A DNA stretch of 64,000 nt, taken from NCBI RefSeq assembly GCF_001426225.1, contig NZ_LMRT01000013.1, positions 584,119 to 648,118 on the forward strand, given 5' to 3'. The translations under genes were made by a program, and so were the position numbers. Shown piece after piece: positions 54,087 through 63,071 of the stretch. The first letter of the stretch is position 1. Each line of letters opens with the position of its first letter. This DNA comes from Allobosea sp. Leaf344. GTDB lineage: Bacteria > Pseudomonadota > Alphaproteobacteria > Rhizobiales > Beijerinckiaceae. The notes under the pieces were generated by a model. That model ran no database searches. It saw only the letters and a program-made list of their open reading frames with translations, and had not been told where the DNA came from.

Positions 54087-55670
54087 ATGGCCGATGCCCC
54101 CCAAGACCGCCGGCGGTTCGACCGCCTGGCCGCGCGAATCACGCTGTTCCAGGCCCTGCTCCAGGCGGTCTCGCAGCATGGCAAAAGCCGGATCGCGCTC
54201 GAGGATCCCGAGCGCCAGCCGATCACCTATGGCAGGCTGGTGCTCGGCGCGCTGGTGCTGGGCCGCAAGCTCGCCGCGCGGACGCAGCCGCGCGAGCATG
54301 TCGGCCTGCTGCTGCCGAATGTGCAGGCGATGGCGGTGACGCTGTTCGGGCTGACCGCCCATGGCCGCGTGCCGGCGCTGCTCAACTTCACCGCCGGCGC
54401 CAAGAATCTGCGCGCCGCGGCGGAGCTCGCGCAGCTGCGCTGCATCGTCACCTCGCGCCGCTTCGTCGACCAGGCGAGGCTGGAAGACGAGATCGCGGCG
54501 CTGGCCGAGCAGGGCCGCCGCATCCTCTATCTCGAGGATATCAGGCGCGAGATCACCAGCCTCGACAAGGCGCTCGGCGCGCTGGCGAGCCTGGCTCCCG
54601 GGCTGGCGCAGCGCGGCCATCGTGCCGCGCCCGACGATGCCGCCGTCGTGCTCTTCACCTCCGGCACCGAGGGCAAGCCGAAAGGCGTCGTGCTCAGCCA
54701 CGCCAACCTCGTCTCCAACGCCCGCCAGATCTTCGCGCTGGCGGATGGGTTCCTGTCCGAGCGCGACATCGTCATGAACCCGCTGCCGGCCTTCCATTCC
54801 TTCGGCCTGACGGCCGGGCTGCTGATGCCGCTGCTGCACGGCATGAAGGTGGTGCTCTATCCGAGCCCGCTGCATTACAAGCAGGTGCCGAAGCTGATCG
54901 GCGAGATGGGCGCGACCTTCCTGTTCGCCACCGACACCTTCCTGCAGGGCTATGCCAGGGCCGCCGATGCGGGCGATCTCAAGAGCGTGCGCTATGTCGT
55001 GGCCGGGGCCGAGCGGGTGAAGGCGGAGACGCGCCGGATGTGGGAGCCCTACGGCACCACCATCCTGGAAGGCTATGGCTGCACCGAATGCTCGCCGGTG
55101 CTCGCCTGCAACACGCCGGTGGCGATGCGGGAGGGCAGTGTCGGGCGGCTGCTGCCCGGCATCGAGGCCAGGCTCGAACCGGTGGAGGGGATCACCGAAG
55201 GCGGCAAGCTCTGCGTGCGCGGGCCCAACATCATGGCCGGCTATCTCAGCGCCGATCGCCCCGGACAGATCGTGCCGCCGGAAGGGGGCTGGCACGATAC
55301 CGGGGATATCGTGACGCTGGAGGATGGCTACATCACCATCAAGGGCCGGGCCAAGCGCTTCGCCAAGCTGGGCGGCGAGATGGTGTCGCTGGCCGCGGTC
55401 GAGACCATGGTCGCCGGGCTCTGGCCGGCGCATAATCATGTCGTGGTCTCGCTGCCGGATGCGCGCAAGGGCGAGCAGCTCGTGCTGGTGACGGAAAAGC
55501 CCGATGCCGACCGCACCGCCCTCCATGCCGAGGCCAAGGCCCAGGGCTATCCGGAGCTCTGGCTGCCACGGGCGCTGCTGGTGACGGCGTCGATCCCGGT
55601 GCTGGGGAACGGCAAGATCGACTATGGCGCGACCCGCGAGCTCGCGGCGTCGCGGCGTTCGCTGCTTTGA
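54087..55670 (+). CDS. AMP-dependent synthetase/ligase, acyl-ACP synthetase (Aas)-like
   Basis: ANL-superfamily adenylating enzyme of 527 residues. The AMP-binding P-loop is VVLFTSGTEGKPKGVVLSH near 190, followed by the YGCTECSPVLACNTP motif near 330. The hinge region carries WHDTGDIVTLEDGYITIKG, and the Lys-bearing C-terminal domain is present. The TECSP motif and general order resemble the acyl-ACP synthetase half of Aas, without its acyltransferase domain. It probably activates a fatty acid for transfer to ACP or CoA. GAGGAGGAAACGAG lies about 20 bases before the ATG, rather far for a ribosome binding site. Confidence 0.85.
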   Translation: MADAPQDRRRFDRLAARITLFQALLQAVSQHGKSRIALEDPERQPITYGRLVLGALVLGRKLAARTQPREHVGLLLPNVQAMAVTLFGLTAHGRVPALLNFTAGAKNLRAAAELAQLRCIVTSRRFVDQARLEDEIAALAEQGRRILYLEDIRREITSLDKALGALASLAPGLAQRGHRAAPDDAAVVLFTSGTEGKPKGVVLSHANLVSNARQIFALADGFLSERDIVMNPLPAFHSFGLTAGLLMPLLHGMKVVLYPSPLHYKQVPKLIGEMGATFLFATDTFLQGYARAADAGDLKSVRYVVAGAERVKAETRRMWEPYGTTILEGYGCTECSPVLACNTPVAMREGSVGRLLPGIEARLEPVEGITEGGKLCVRGPNIMAGYLSADRPGQIVPPEGGWHDTGDIVTLEDGYITIKGRAKRFAKLGGEMVSLAAVETMVAGLWPAHNHVVVSLPDARKGEQLVLVTEKPDADRTALHAEAKAQGYPELWLPRALLVTASIPVLGNGKIDYGATRELAASRRSLL

Positions 55671-55677
55671 CGCCATA

Positions 55678-56358
55678 ATGATCGCTATGCTGCGCGCCAT
55701 GTTCGTTCTTCCCGCCGCTACCCTCATGCTGCGCGCCGCTCTGCTGGCGCCGGCCCTGCCCCTCGTTTCGCCCGGCGAGGCCGCCGCGCAAGGCGCCGGC
55801 CCGGTCTATGAGCGCCGCGACGAATGCGTCGAGGCCGGGCTCCTGACGCGGGATCAATGCGAATTCGCCTATCGCAATGCGCGCGCCGAATATGAGCAGA
55901 AGGCACCGCGCTACGCCTCCCGCGCCGCCTGCGAGCGCGTTCACAAGCGCTGCGGCGCCCAGGCGGTCTCGACCGGGGGCTGGGAGCGCCTCGGCCGCGG
56001 GCAGACCAGCTATGTCCCGCGCTTCAGCGGCATCCGCATCATCGGCGAGGGGGCCGGCCGCAAAGCGGTGCCCGTGCTCGCCGGCGGCGGCCGCGTCGCC
56101 TTCGCCGGGCGGCCGGTGACCGAATTGCAGGACCGTGTCGCGGGCCAGGCGAATGTGATCGGCGCCGCCTCGCGCAGCCGCCGTGCCAAGGGTGGCGACG
56201 AGGATCCGCAGAGCAGCGGCCCCTATGTCAAGCGCGGCGACCGCGACGACACCGTGCCGGTGCCGATGGAGGAGAAGAGCATCGGCGCCGATGTCGCACC
56301 GGGGCTCTATGTCGATCCCGACGGGGTGGAATGGTACAAGCCGGCCCGCCGCCGCTGA
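55678..56358 (+). CDS. DUF1190-like exported protein
   Basis: A 226-residue protein with an N-terminal signal peptide (LPAATLMLRAALLAPALPL, then an AAAQG-type cleavage site). Two Cys-containing segments follow (YERRDECVEAGLLTRDQCEF and SRAACERVHKRCGAQ), matching the DUF1190 pattern of Cys and aromatic residues. The rest is rich in Gly, Arg and Pro and ends with WYKPARRR. Function is unknown. Start codons at 55678, 55687 and 55699 all precede the signal; the first is given. It lies eight bases after the ligase stop and may share its transcript. Confidence 0.65.
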   Translation: MIAMLRAMFVLPAATLMLRAALLAPALPLVSPGEAAAQGAGPVYERRDECVEAGLLTRDQCEFAYRNARAEYEQKAPRYASRAACERVHKRCGAQAVSTGGWERLGRGQTSYVPRFSGIRIIGEGAGRKAVPVLAGGGRVAFAGRPVTELQDRVAGQANVIGAASRSRRAKGGDEDPQSSGPYVKRGDRDDTVPVPMEEKSIGADVAPGLYVDPDGVEWYKPARRR

Positions 56359-56419
56359 GGCGATGGCCGGCCCCGCACGGCTTGCGCCGGCATCGCGGGG
56401 AGGCTACCGCTGACGGCAG

Positions 56420-56506
56420 GCGGACGTGGCGAAACTGGTAGACGCAAGAGACTTAAAATCTCTCAGCCGCAAGGCTATGCGGGTTCGATCCCCGCCGTCC
56501 GCACCA
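56420..56506 (+). tRNA. tRNA-Leu, anticodon UAA
   Basis: An 87-base tRNA with acceptor stem GCGGACG/CGTCCGC, discriminator A and encoded CCA. The anticodon loop CTTAAAA between AGAGA and TCTCT gives anticodon TAA (56454-56456). A long variable arm (CAGCCGCAAGGCTATG region) marks a class II tRNA and fits leucine. GGTTCGATCC forms the T arm. The gene lies between two protein genes with no sign of an integrated element. Confidence 0.96.
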
Positions 56507-56509
56507 GCC

Positions 56510-57157
56510 CTAGCGCCGCCGGAACACGACGCTGAGATTATTGGCCGGCATCTCGGTGAGCTCCGGCGCGCCGAACCCGGCCTGCCGCGCCAGCTCCGCC
56601 ACGGCGTCGAGCTCGCGCAGGCCCCAATCCGGGTTGCGCTCGCGCAGGGAGGCGTCGAAGGCGGCGTTGCCGGGTTCGAGCTCGCGGCCGGGGCGTCGAT
56701 AGGGCCCGTAAAGATAGAGCGGCGCGCCGCGCGGCAGCAGCGAGGCGGCGCCGCTTATCAGCCCCTGCGCCGCCTGCCAGGGCGCGATATGGATCATGTT
56801 GATGCATAGCACCGCATCGGCCGCGGCCAGCGGCCAGGCGGGGGCGGCGGCGTCGAGCAGCATGGGCGCGAGCAGATTGGGCAGCGCGGCCTGCGCCGCC
56901 CAGGCCGCGATGCTGGAAAGCGCATCGGGGGAGGGATCGCTCGGCTGAAAGCTCAGCCCGGGCAGGGCCTGCGCGAAATGCACGGCATGCTCGCCGGAGC
57001 CGCTGGCGACCTCCAGGATGAGGCCGCGCGGCGGCAGCACGGTCCGCAGCACGGAGAGGATCGCCTCGCGGTTGCGCTGGGTCGCGGGCGCGAACAGCCG
57101 CGCATCGGCGCCGGGCGCCTCCTGTGGGCGTGGCTGCCAGGGCTGTGGCGACGTCAT
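56510..57157 (-). CDS. DUF938 family class I SAM-dependent methyltransferase
   Basis: Methyltransferase-like protein of 215 residues. The SAM-binding motif I is LEVASGSGEHAVHFA near 50, with the preceding DUF938 signature DARLFAPATQRNREAIL. The following segments FQPSDPSPDALSSIAAW and VLCINMIHIAPWQAAQGLIS are characteristic, as is LYLYGPYRRPGRE. The acceptor is unknown. The ATG at 57157 matches the family. It converges on the tRNA gene, ending three bases from its CCA. Confidence 0.85.
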   Translation of the reverse strand: MTSPQPWQPRPQEAPGADARLFAPATQRNREAILSVLRTVLPPRGLILEVASGSGEHAVHFAQALPGLSFQPSDPSPDALSSIAAWAAQAALPNLLAPMLLDAAAPAWPLAAADAVLCINMIHIAPWQAAQGLISGAASLLPRGAPLYLYGPYRRPGRELEPGNAAFDASLRERNPDWGLRELDAVAELARQAGFGAPELTEMPANNLSVVFRRR

Positions 57158-57302
57158 CTGAGCCTCCCGCGCCGATCGGCGCCGCGTCGATCCGGATCGA
57201 ACCAAGTTCTTATGGCGCTGATGCCCCGCTATCGACTATAGCTCTCACGGGTTGTTGAAGCGGATCGCTACCGGGTGCGGTTCCGCATGGCATGAGTTGG
57301 CT

Positions 57303-58580
57303 TTGTTAACCGAGATCCTGATCGTGGTGGCCCTGACCGTCCTGAACGGTCTGCTCGCCATGTCCGAATTGGCCGTCGTCTCCTCGCGGCCGGCGCGGCT
57401 CAAGGTTCTGGGAGATCAGGGCAACAAGGGTGCGGCGACCGCCGCCCGCCTCGCCGAGGATCCGGGCCGCTTCCTCTCCACGGTGCAGATCGGGATCACG
57501 CTGGTCGGCGTGCTCTCGGGCGCCTTCTCCGGCGCGACCCTGGGCGCACGCCTGTCCGAATGGCTGTCGGAGCAGGGGCTGAGCCAGGGCGTGGCCGATG
57601 GCTTCGGCGTCGGCCTCGTCGTCGTCGCGATCACCTATCTCTCGCTGATCATCGGCGAGCTGGTGCCCAAGCAGATCGCCCTGCGCGATCCCGAGCGCAT
57701 CGCCGCGCGTGTCGCACCCGCCATGCTCCTGATCGCCAAGGTCGGCGCGCCGCTCGTCTTCCTGCTCGACGTCTCGGGCAAGGCGGTGCTGGCGCTGCTC
57801 GGCCAGAAGGGCGAGCCGGAAGAGAAGGTGACGGAGGAAGAGGTCCGGACCATCATCGCCGAGGCGGAGACCGCCGGCGTGCTGGAGCGCGACGAGCGGG
57901 AAATGATTTCGGGGGTGATGCGGCTGGCGGATCGCTCGGCGAGGGCGCTGATGACGCCCCGCCGCGAGGTCGAGGTGATCGACCTCACCGACAGCGCCGA
58001 CGAGATTCGCGTTCAGCTGCGCGCCACGCGCCGCTCGCGCCTGCCGGTCCAGGATGGCGAGCCGGATTCGGTGATCGGCGTCGTCGTGGTGAAGGATCTG
58101 ATCGACCTGCTCTCGGATGGCGAGGATCATGATATCCGGGCGCTGGTCGACGAGGCGCCGGTGGTGATGGACACCGCCAACGCCCTGCGGATCCTGCGCG
58201 ATATCCGCGCCTCCCGTGTCCATATGGCGCTGGTCTTCGATGAATACGGGCATTTCGAGGGGATCATCACCCCCGGCGACGTGCTCGAGGCGATCATCGG
58301 CGCCTTTCAGGAGGAAGAGGAGAGCGAGCCGCCGATCGTCACCCGCGCCGACGGCTCTTGGCTCGTCGCCGGCTGGATGCAGGTCGACGAATTCTCGCAC
58401 GAGCTCGGCATCCATATCCCCCGGGACGCGGATTACCAGACCGTCGCCGGCTTCATCCTGGCCGAGATGAACCACCTGCCCAATGTCGGCGAATTCTTCG
58501 AGAAGGGCCATTGGCGCTTCGAGGTGGTGGATCTCGACGGGCGTCGGATCGACAAGGTGCTGGTGAGCCGCATCGACTGA
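57303..58580 (+). CDS. hemolysin C/CorC family protein (CNNM, CBS and CorC_HlyC domains)
   Basis: A 425-residue inner-membrane protein. Four hydrophobic segments make up the N-terminal CNNM domain (LIVVALTVLNGLLAMSELAV, ITLVGVLSGAFSG, VGLVVVAITYLSLIIGELVPK). A CBS pair follows (MTPRREVEVIDL; VHMALVFDEYGHFEGIITPG), then a C-terminal CorC_HlyC domain (WLVAGWMQVDEFSHELG). Such proteins are linked to Mg/Co efflux. The start is a TTG at 57303 immediately before TEILIVV; a TTG at 57252 would extend it by 17 residues. No ATG or GTG fits the frame. Confidence 0.87.
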   Translation: MLTEILIVVALTVLNGLLAMSELAVVSSRPARLKVLGDQGNKGAATAARLAEDPGRFLSTVQIGITLVGVLSGAFSGATLGARLSEWLSEQGLSQGVADGFGVGLVVVAITYLSLIIGELVPKQIALRDPERIAARVAPAMLLIAKVGAPLVFLLDVSGKAVLALLGQKGEPEEKVTEEEVRTIIAEAETAGVLERDEREMISGVMRLADRSARALMTPRREVEVIDLTDSADEIRVQLRATRRSRLPVQDGEPDSVIGVVVVKDLIDLLSDGEDHDIRALVDEAPVVMDTANALRILRDIRASRVHMALVFDEYGHFEGIITPGDVLEAIIGAFQEEEESEPPIVTRADGSWLVAGWMQVDEFSHELGIHIPRDADYQTVAGFILAEMNHLPNVGEFFEKGHWRFEVVDLDGRRIDKVLVSRID

Positions 58581-58622
58581 ACGCCCCAGGGGGCAGGTGA
58601 GCGAGCCGAGGGCGCAGCGCCG

Positions 58623-60008
58623 ATGACCGAGACCTCCGCCATCGCGGCCGGCGAGCCGCAACTGCCGAGCCTGGCGCAGGCGACGCGGGTCTGGCTCAAG
58701 ATCGGCCTGCTCAGCTTCGGCGGCCCGGCGGGGCAGATCGCGCTGATGCACAAGGAGCTGGTCGAGGAGCGGCGCTGGATCGGCGAGCAGCGTTTCCTGC
58801 ATGCGCTGAACTATTGCATGCTGCTGCCGGGGCCGGAGGCGCAGCAGCTCGCCGTCTATATCGGCTGGCTGATGCACAGGACGCTGGGCGGGCTGATCGC
58901 CGGGCTGTTGTTCATCCTGCCCGGCGCGCTGGTGATGCTCGGCCTGAGCACGCTCTATGTGCTGTACCGGCAGGCGCCGCTGGTCGAGGGGCTGTTCTTC
59001 GGGGTCAAGGCCGCCGTGCTGGCCGTGGTGATCGAGGCCGGGATCAGGATCAGCCGCCGGGCGCTCAAGAACCGCGCCATGGTCGCGGTGGCGGTCGCGG
59101 CCTTCGTGGCGATCGCCCTGTTGCGGCTGCCGTTTCCGCTGATCATCCTCGGCGCCGGCCTCGTCGGCTGGGTCGGCCAACGCCTGCGGCCGGAGCTGTT
59201 CGGCGCGGCCGCCGGCCATGGCGCGGCGGGCCCCGATCAGGACGGGCTGGTCGACCGGATCCTGGCGCAGGGCGGCATGGACCATACGCGGCCTTCGGCG
59301 GCGCGGGCGCTGCGGACGAGCGCGATCTGGCTGCCGCTCTGGCTCGGGCCGGTACTGGCGCTGATGCTCGTGACCGGGACCGACAGCGTCTGGTCGCAGA
59401 TCGGCGGCTTCTTCAGCCTGATGGCGGTCGTCACCTTCGGCGGCGCCTATGCGGTGCTGGCCTATGTCGCGCAGGCGGCGGTCGAGACCTATGGCTGGCT
59501 GCGGGCCGGCGAGATGCTGGACGGGCTCGGCCTCGCCGAGACGACACCGGGGCCGCTGATCCTGGTGCTGCAATTCGTCGGCTTCCTCGCCGGGTTCCGC
59601 GCGCCCGGGACATTGCCGCCGCTGCTGGCCGGCGGGCTCGGCGCGGCGCTCACCCTATGGACGACCTTCGCGCCGTGCTTCTTCTGGATCTTTCTGGGGG
59701 CGCCCTATGTCGAGGCGCTGCGCGGCAACCGCGCGATCTCCGCGGCGCTGGGGGCGATCACCGCCGCCGTGGTCGGGGTGATCATGAACCTCGCCTTGTG
59801 GTTCGGGCTGCATGTGGTGTTTCGCGAGGTACGCCGCGTCGAGATCATGGGGCTGACGCCGGATTGGCCGGTGCTCGCCTCGCTCGACTGGCGGGCGGCG
59901 CTGCTCTGCGCCTTCGCTCTCGTCGCGATGCTGCGCTTCAGGCTCGGCATGGCGAAGACGCTGGCCGCCAGCGCGCTCGCCGGACTGGCGCTGCTGCAGC
60001 TCGCCTGA
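58623..60008 (+). CDS. chrA: chromate transporter family protein
   Basis: Long-chain CHR-family membrane protein of 461 residues with two homologous halves and about ten to twelve hydrophobic segments. The first half carries LKIGLLSFGGPAGQIALMHKE and NYCMLLPGPEAQQLAVYIGW; the second has VVTFGGAYAVLAYVAQAA and AETTPGPLILVLQFVGF. It is predicted to expel chromate, or sulfate-like oxyanions, using proton motive force. It begins 42 bases after the CorC-like gene. No chrB regulator is adjacent. Confidence 0.89.
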   Translation: MTETSAIAAGEPQLPSLAQATRVWLKIGLLSFGGPAGQIALMHKELVEERRWIGEQRFLHALNYCMLLPGPEAQQLAVYIGWLMHRTLGGLIAGLLFILPGALVMLGLSTLYVLYRQAPLVEGLFFGVKAAVLAVVIEAGIRISRRALKNRAMVAVAVAAFVAIALLRLPFPLIILGAGLVGWVGQRLRPELFGAAAGHGAAGPDQDGLVDRILAQGGMDHTRPSAARALRTSAIWLPLWLGPVLALMLVTGTDSVWSQIGGFFSLMAVVTFGGAYAVLAYVAQAAVETYGWLRAGEMLDGLGLAETTPGPLILVLQFVGFLAGFRAPGTLPPLLAGGLGAALTLWTTFAPCFFWIFLGAPYVEALRGNRAISAALGAITAAVVGVIMNLALWFGLHVVFREVRRVEIMGLTPDWPVLASLDWRAALLCAFALVAMLRFRLGMAKTLAASALAGLALLQLA

Positions 60009-60011
60009 GCC

Positions 60012-60320
60012 TCAGCGCCGCGGCTCGCCGCGCTCGATGATCCGGTATTCGGCGTCGACGATCTCGCGCGGATCGGTCCCGGCCTGCCGCGGGAAAGGGC
60101 CCGGCTGGCCGAAGCCGGCCTGTTTGAGCCGGCGCTTCAGCCGCCACATGAAGATCGCTCCCGCGACCAGCACCACCGGAATCAGGATCAGCGCCAGGCT
60201 CGCGGCCAGCAGGAACAAGGCGAGGCCGATCACCAGGCTGACGGTCATGGTCAGCCAGGCCGCCCAGCGCGGCATGCGCGCGGCCTGTCCATTCAGGCGG
60301 TACATGTTCACGCGGATCAT
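60012..60320 (-). CDS. small two-span membrane protein, unknown function
   Basis: A 102-residue protein with a short N-terminus (MIRVNMYRLNGQAARMPRW), then a long hydrophobic region (about 20-63) likely forming two helices. A basic cytoplasmic tail (RLKRRLKQAGFGQPG) and an acidic C-terminus (REIVDAEYRIIERGE) follow. I do not recognise a named family. The start ATG at 60320 is preferred over a longer frame whose extra residues have no membrane or conserved character. It converges on chrA, four bases from its stop. Confidence 0.65.
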   Translation of the reverse strand: MIRVNMYRLNGQAARMPRWAAWLTMTVSLVIGLALFLLAASLALILIPVVLVAGAIFMWRLKRRLKQAGFGQPGPFPRQAGTDPREIVDAEYRIIERGEPRR

Positions 60321-60405
60321 GTCGGCTCCATCGGGTTCAGCTGTCCGCAAGATAGGAAGCGAATGCGGCGATGACGAGATGGGCGCGACCCGGCTCTTAC
60401 GCGGC

Positions 60406-61581
60406 TCAGCCGCCGTCGCGCCAATCATAGACCCAGCCATGGCGGCGGCGCATCCCGTCCGGCCCGAGCCGCTTCATCACGAGGTCGCGGCCGAGGCTCC
60501 AGGGCGCGGCCATGTGATAGGCACGGCCATTGGCCCGGCTGGTCTGCTGTACGCGGGCGACACGCTCGGCACGGGCGCTCGCATAGGCGGCGAGCGCCGG
60601 CGGGACGCCGGCCGCACCCTCCCGGGCGAGATGCTCCGCCAGCAGCCTGGCGAGCACCGCCGCATCCTCGATCGCCAGCGCCGCACCCTGCGCCAGGAAG
60701 GGCAGGACGGGGTGCGCGGCATCGCCGAGCAGAGCGATCCGCCCCTGCGCCATGGGCGCCGGCACCCGGTCGAACAGCGACCAGACCTGCCAGGCACAGG
60801 CGCGGGTGGCGAGGCTGCGCAGCGCCGGGTTCGCCGTCTCGAGCTCGGGCGCCAGGCGCGCGTAGTCGCCGCTGCGCGACCAGCCTTCGCGCGCCTCGGC
60901 GGCGCGCCGCACGATCACGATATTGGTCTCGCGGCCGCCGGCGACGGGGTAATGCACCATGTGCCGGTCCGGGCCGAGATGCAGCGTCACCTCGCCGCCG
61001 GCCCGCTCGGGCGCGGGCGCCAGCGCGCGCCAGGCCTCATAGCCGGTGAAGCGCGGGGGCGAGCGGTCGCCGGCGAGCTGCCGCAGGCGCGACCAGAGCC
61101 CGTCGGCACCGATGATCGCCAGCGCCTCGATCGTCTCGACCGCGCCGCTTTCGCCGAGCAGCGTCGCCGCGATGCCATCGGCCGCGACGGTGACCTCGGA
61201 GACGCCGCGTCCGACGATGATGCGGATATTGGGCATGGCGCGCGCGGCATCGAGCAGCGCCATATGCAGGTCGTTGCGCTTGAACAGGCGGAAGGATTCT
61301 CCCTCCGCCGACATCGGCATCGCCACCAGCGCCGCCCCGCTGCGCCAGCTGCGCACGACCAGGCGCTCGGCCAGGACGGCGTGACGCTTCAGCGGCAGCC
61401 GCAGATCGAGCCCGTCCAGCACATGGCCGGCATTGGGCGAGATCTGCAGCCCGGCGCCGAGCTCGCCGAAGCCCGTGCGCTTCTCGGCGAGGGTGACGGC
61501 GATGCCGCGGCGCGCCAGCGCCAAGGCCGCCGTGAGCCCGCCGATGCCGGCGCCGGCGATCAGGATATGCGGTGCGGTCAC
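60406..61581 (-). CDS. FAD-dependent monooxygenase (salicylate hydroxylase-like)
   Basis: Class A flavoprotein monooxygenase of 391 residues. The GxGxxG FAD motif is LIAGAGIGGLTAALAL near residue 6, followed by the Rossmann acid region (LAEKRTGF). The second NAD(P)H/FAD motif is IIGADGLWSRLRQL near 155, and the third is GRIALLGDAAHPVLPFLAQG near 280. The fold matches salicylate 1-monooxygenase and 6-hydroxynicotinate 3-monooxygenase, but the substrate is not known. The start is a GTG at 61581. The gene for a zinc-finger protein lies 70 bases upstream on the same strand. Confidence 0.86.
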   Translation of the reverse strand: MTAPHILIAGAGIGGLTAALALARRGIAVTLAEKRTGFGELGAGLQISPNAGHVLDGLDLRLPLKRHAVLAERLVVRSWRSGAALVAMPMSAEGESFRLFKRNDLHMALLDAARAMPNIRIIVGRGVSEVTVAADGIAATLLGESGAVETIEALAIIGADGLWSRLRQLAGDRSPPRFTGYEAWRALAPAPERAGGEVTLHLGPDRHMVHYPVAGGRETNIVIVRRAAEAREGWSRSGDYARLAPELETANPALRSLATRACAWQVWSLFDRVPAPMAQGRIALLGDAAHPVLPFLAQGAALAIEDAAVLARLLAEHLAREGAAGVPPALAAYASARAERVARVQQTSRANGRAYHMAAPWSLGRDLVMKRLGPDGMRRRHGWVYDWRDGG

Positions 61582-61651
61582 GATGCTGACGGGCTGTGTG
61601 GGGAGCCGGCTCGCCGCAGGGTCGCCACCCCGGGCGCGAGGCTGCGCGCTC

Positions 61652-61903
61652 TCACGCCGCCTTGGCGGATTCGCTATGGGCGCAGTCCGGCGGAATGCAG
61701 GCGCCGCCCTTCAGCGTCGGGTCGTATTTGAACAGGGTCGAGCAATAGGGGCAGACGATCTCGTGGTCCGAGCCCATGTCGAGGAAGACATGCGGATGGT
61801 CGAAGGGCGGCTTGGCGCCGATGCACATGAATTCATGCGCCCCGACATGGATGACCGCCACGCCTGCGTCATTGTGAAAATGCGGAATGCCGGTCTCGGC
61901 CAT
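61652..61903 (-). CDS. zinc-finger domain protein (NDUFS6-like)
   Basis: An 83-residue protein of the alphaproteobacterial zinc-finger family related to the mitochondrial complex I subunit NDUFS6. Zinc ligands are visible: a His and Cys in VGAHEFMCIGAKPPFDHPHVFL and the CPYC pair in HEIVCPYCSTLFKYD. A C-terminal tail with Cys and His (CIPPDCAHSES) follows. The human counterpart helps assemble an Fe-S cluster domain of complex I; the bacterial role is inferred from that. Confidence 0.86.
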   Translation of the reverse strand: MAETGIPHFHNDAGVAVIHVGAHEFMCIGAKPPFDHPHVFLDMGSDHEIVCPYCSTLFKYDPTLKGGACIPPDCAHSESAKAA

Positions 61904-61992
61904 GATCGTCGCTCGGGCTCGTTGAATCTGGCGGGACGCTACTCCCTGGCGCGGCGAGATGCCAGTGCCTCGATTGTCTCAGGCACCGCCGG

Positions 61993-62988
61993 TCAGGGTT
62001 GCGGATTGCCCTGCCGGTAGCAGGCGCGGGCGAATTCGGTGGTGCGCAGGCTGTCGTCCGGGGTCAGCGCGTTCTCGACCGTCTTGCGCCAGAGCCCGGC
62101 CTCCTTGATCTTCGCCATGGTGCAGCCGCACAGCGCCGTGCAGGTCGCGGTGCTGAGCGCCTCGCTGGCGCAGCTGCGCTGGCAGGATGTCAGGAAGGGA
62201 CGCTCCTCGTCCGGCCGGGCGAGGCCGAGCTGGATGGCGAGAAGCAGCGCACCCATGAAGACGGGCTGGTGGACGAGATAGACCAGCAGGCTGTGACGGC
62301 CGCCCCAGATCAGGCCGCGGGCCGGCAGGCTGTCGCCGCGCCATTGCGCCAGCCGCGCGGCGAGAGGCGAGGCGAGGGACAGGCGACCCAGCGCCATGCC
62401 GACCAGCACCCAGCCGAACCAGGGGAAGACCGGCACGAAATCCGCGCTCTGCAGCGGCAGGTCGGAAAGGCCGAGCCAGGCGAGGGCGGGAGTGTCGAGG
62501 ACGGGGTGGGCGATCGCCAGCGGCGCGGCGAAGACGAGCAGGGCGGTGCCGAGAAGCAGCGCCGGGCGGGCGCGCAGGAAGGGCAGAGCGAGCACGCTGG
62601 CGAGCGCCACCTGATGCAGAATGCCGAAGAAGATGAAGTTGTCGGGGATGGCGAAGAAGGTCGCGACCGTGACCAGCGTCGCGGCCGCGCCGACCATGGC
62701 GAGGCGCTTCAGATAGGCCTTGCGATTGAGCCCGTCCCGCGTCGCCAGGACGAGGCTGATCCCGACAAGCGTCAGGAAGGTCGCGGCGATCATCCGCGCG
62801 AACAGGCGCCAGGCGGTGTGGGACTGGATGTCGGTCGCGATCAGCTCGAGCAGCGACAGGTCATAGGCGAAATGGAAGACGAACATCGCCAGCAGCGCCA
62901 CGCCGCGGGCGGCGTCGACGAGGTCGATCCGGCGGGGCAAGGTCGGTGGCACGGGCAGGGAGACGGGCGCGTTCATATCGGCCTTCAT
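61993..62988 (-). CDS. HGSNAT-like (DUF1624) membrane acyltransferase with Cys-rich tail
   Basis: Inner-membrane protein of 331 residues with about seven or eight helices. The family start RRIDLVDAARGVALLAMFVFH carries the conserved Asp and Arg, and DNFIFFGILHQVALASVLAL follows near 125. The catalytic His candidates lie in MFVFHF and GILHQV. Family members acetylate sugars or other carbohydrates across the membrane. The last 65 residues leave the membrane and contain spaced cysteines (CX3C then CX3CXC), probably disulfide-linked or metal-binding. Start ATG 62988; 62976 is possible. Confidence 0.82.
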   Translation of the reverse strand: MKADMNAPVSLPVPPTLPRRIDLVDAARGVALLAMFVFHFAYDLSLLELIATDIQSHTAWRLFARMIAATFLTLVGISLVLATRDGLNRKAYLKRLAMVGAAATLVTVATFFAIPDNFIFFGILHQVALASVLALPFLRARPALLLGTALLVFAAPLAIAHPVLDTPALAWLGLSDLPLQSADFVPVFPWFGWVLVGMALGRLSLASPLAARLAQWRGDSLPARGLIWGGRHSLLVYLVHQPVFMGALLLAIQLGLARPDEERPFLTSCQRSCASEALSTATCTALCGCTMAKIKEAGLWRKTVENALTPDDSLRTTEFARACYRQGNPQP

Positions 62989-63071
62989 AGGCAAGCCGCC
63001 GCGCCACGGCTACCCAAAGCCGCGCCGGCATGGCAGGGGTGTCGGCGGTTTCGTCAGCATCACGGTGGGCC

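Noticed and set aside
56420-56506. tRNA-Leu as an attachment site for an integrated element
   Set aside because: No integrase, no duplicated tRNA 3' end and no change in gene character are seen on either side.
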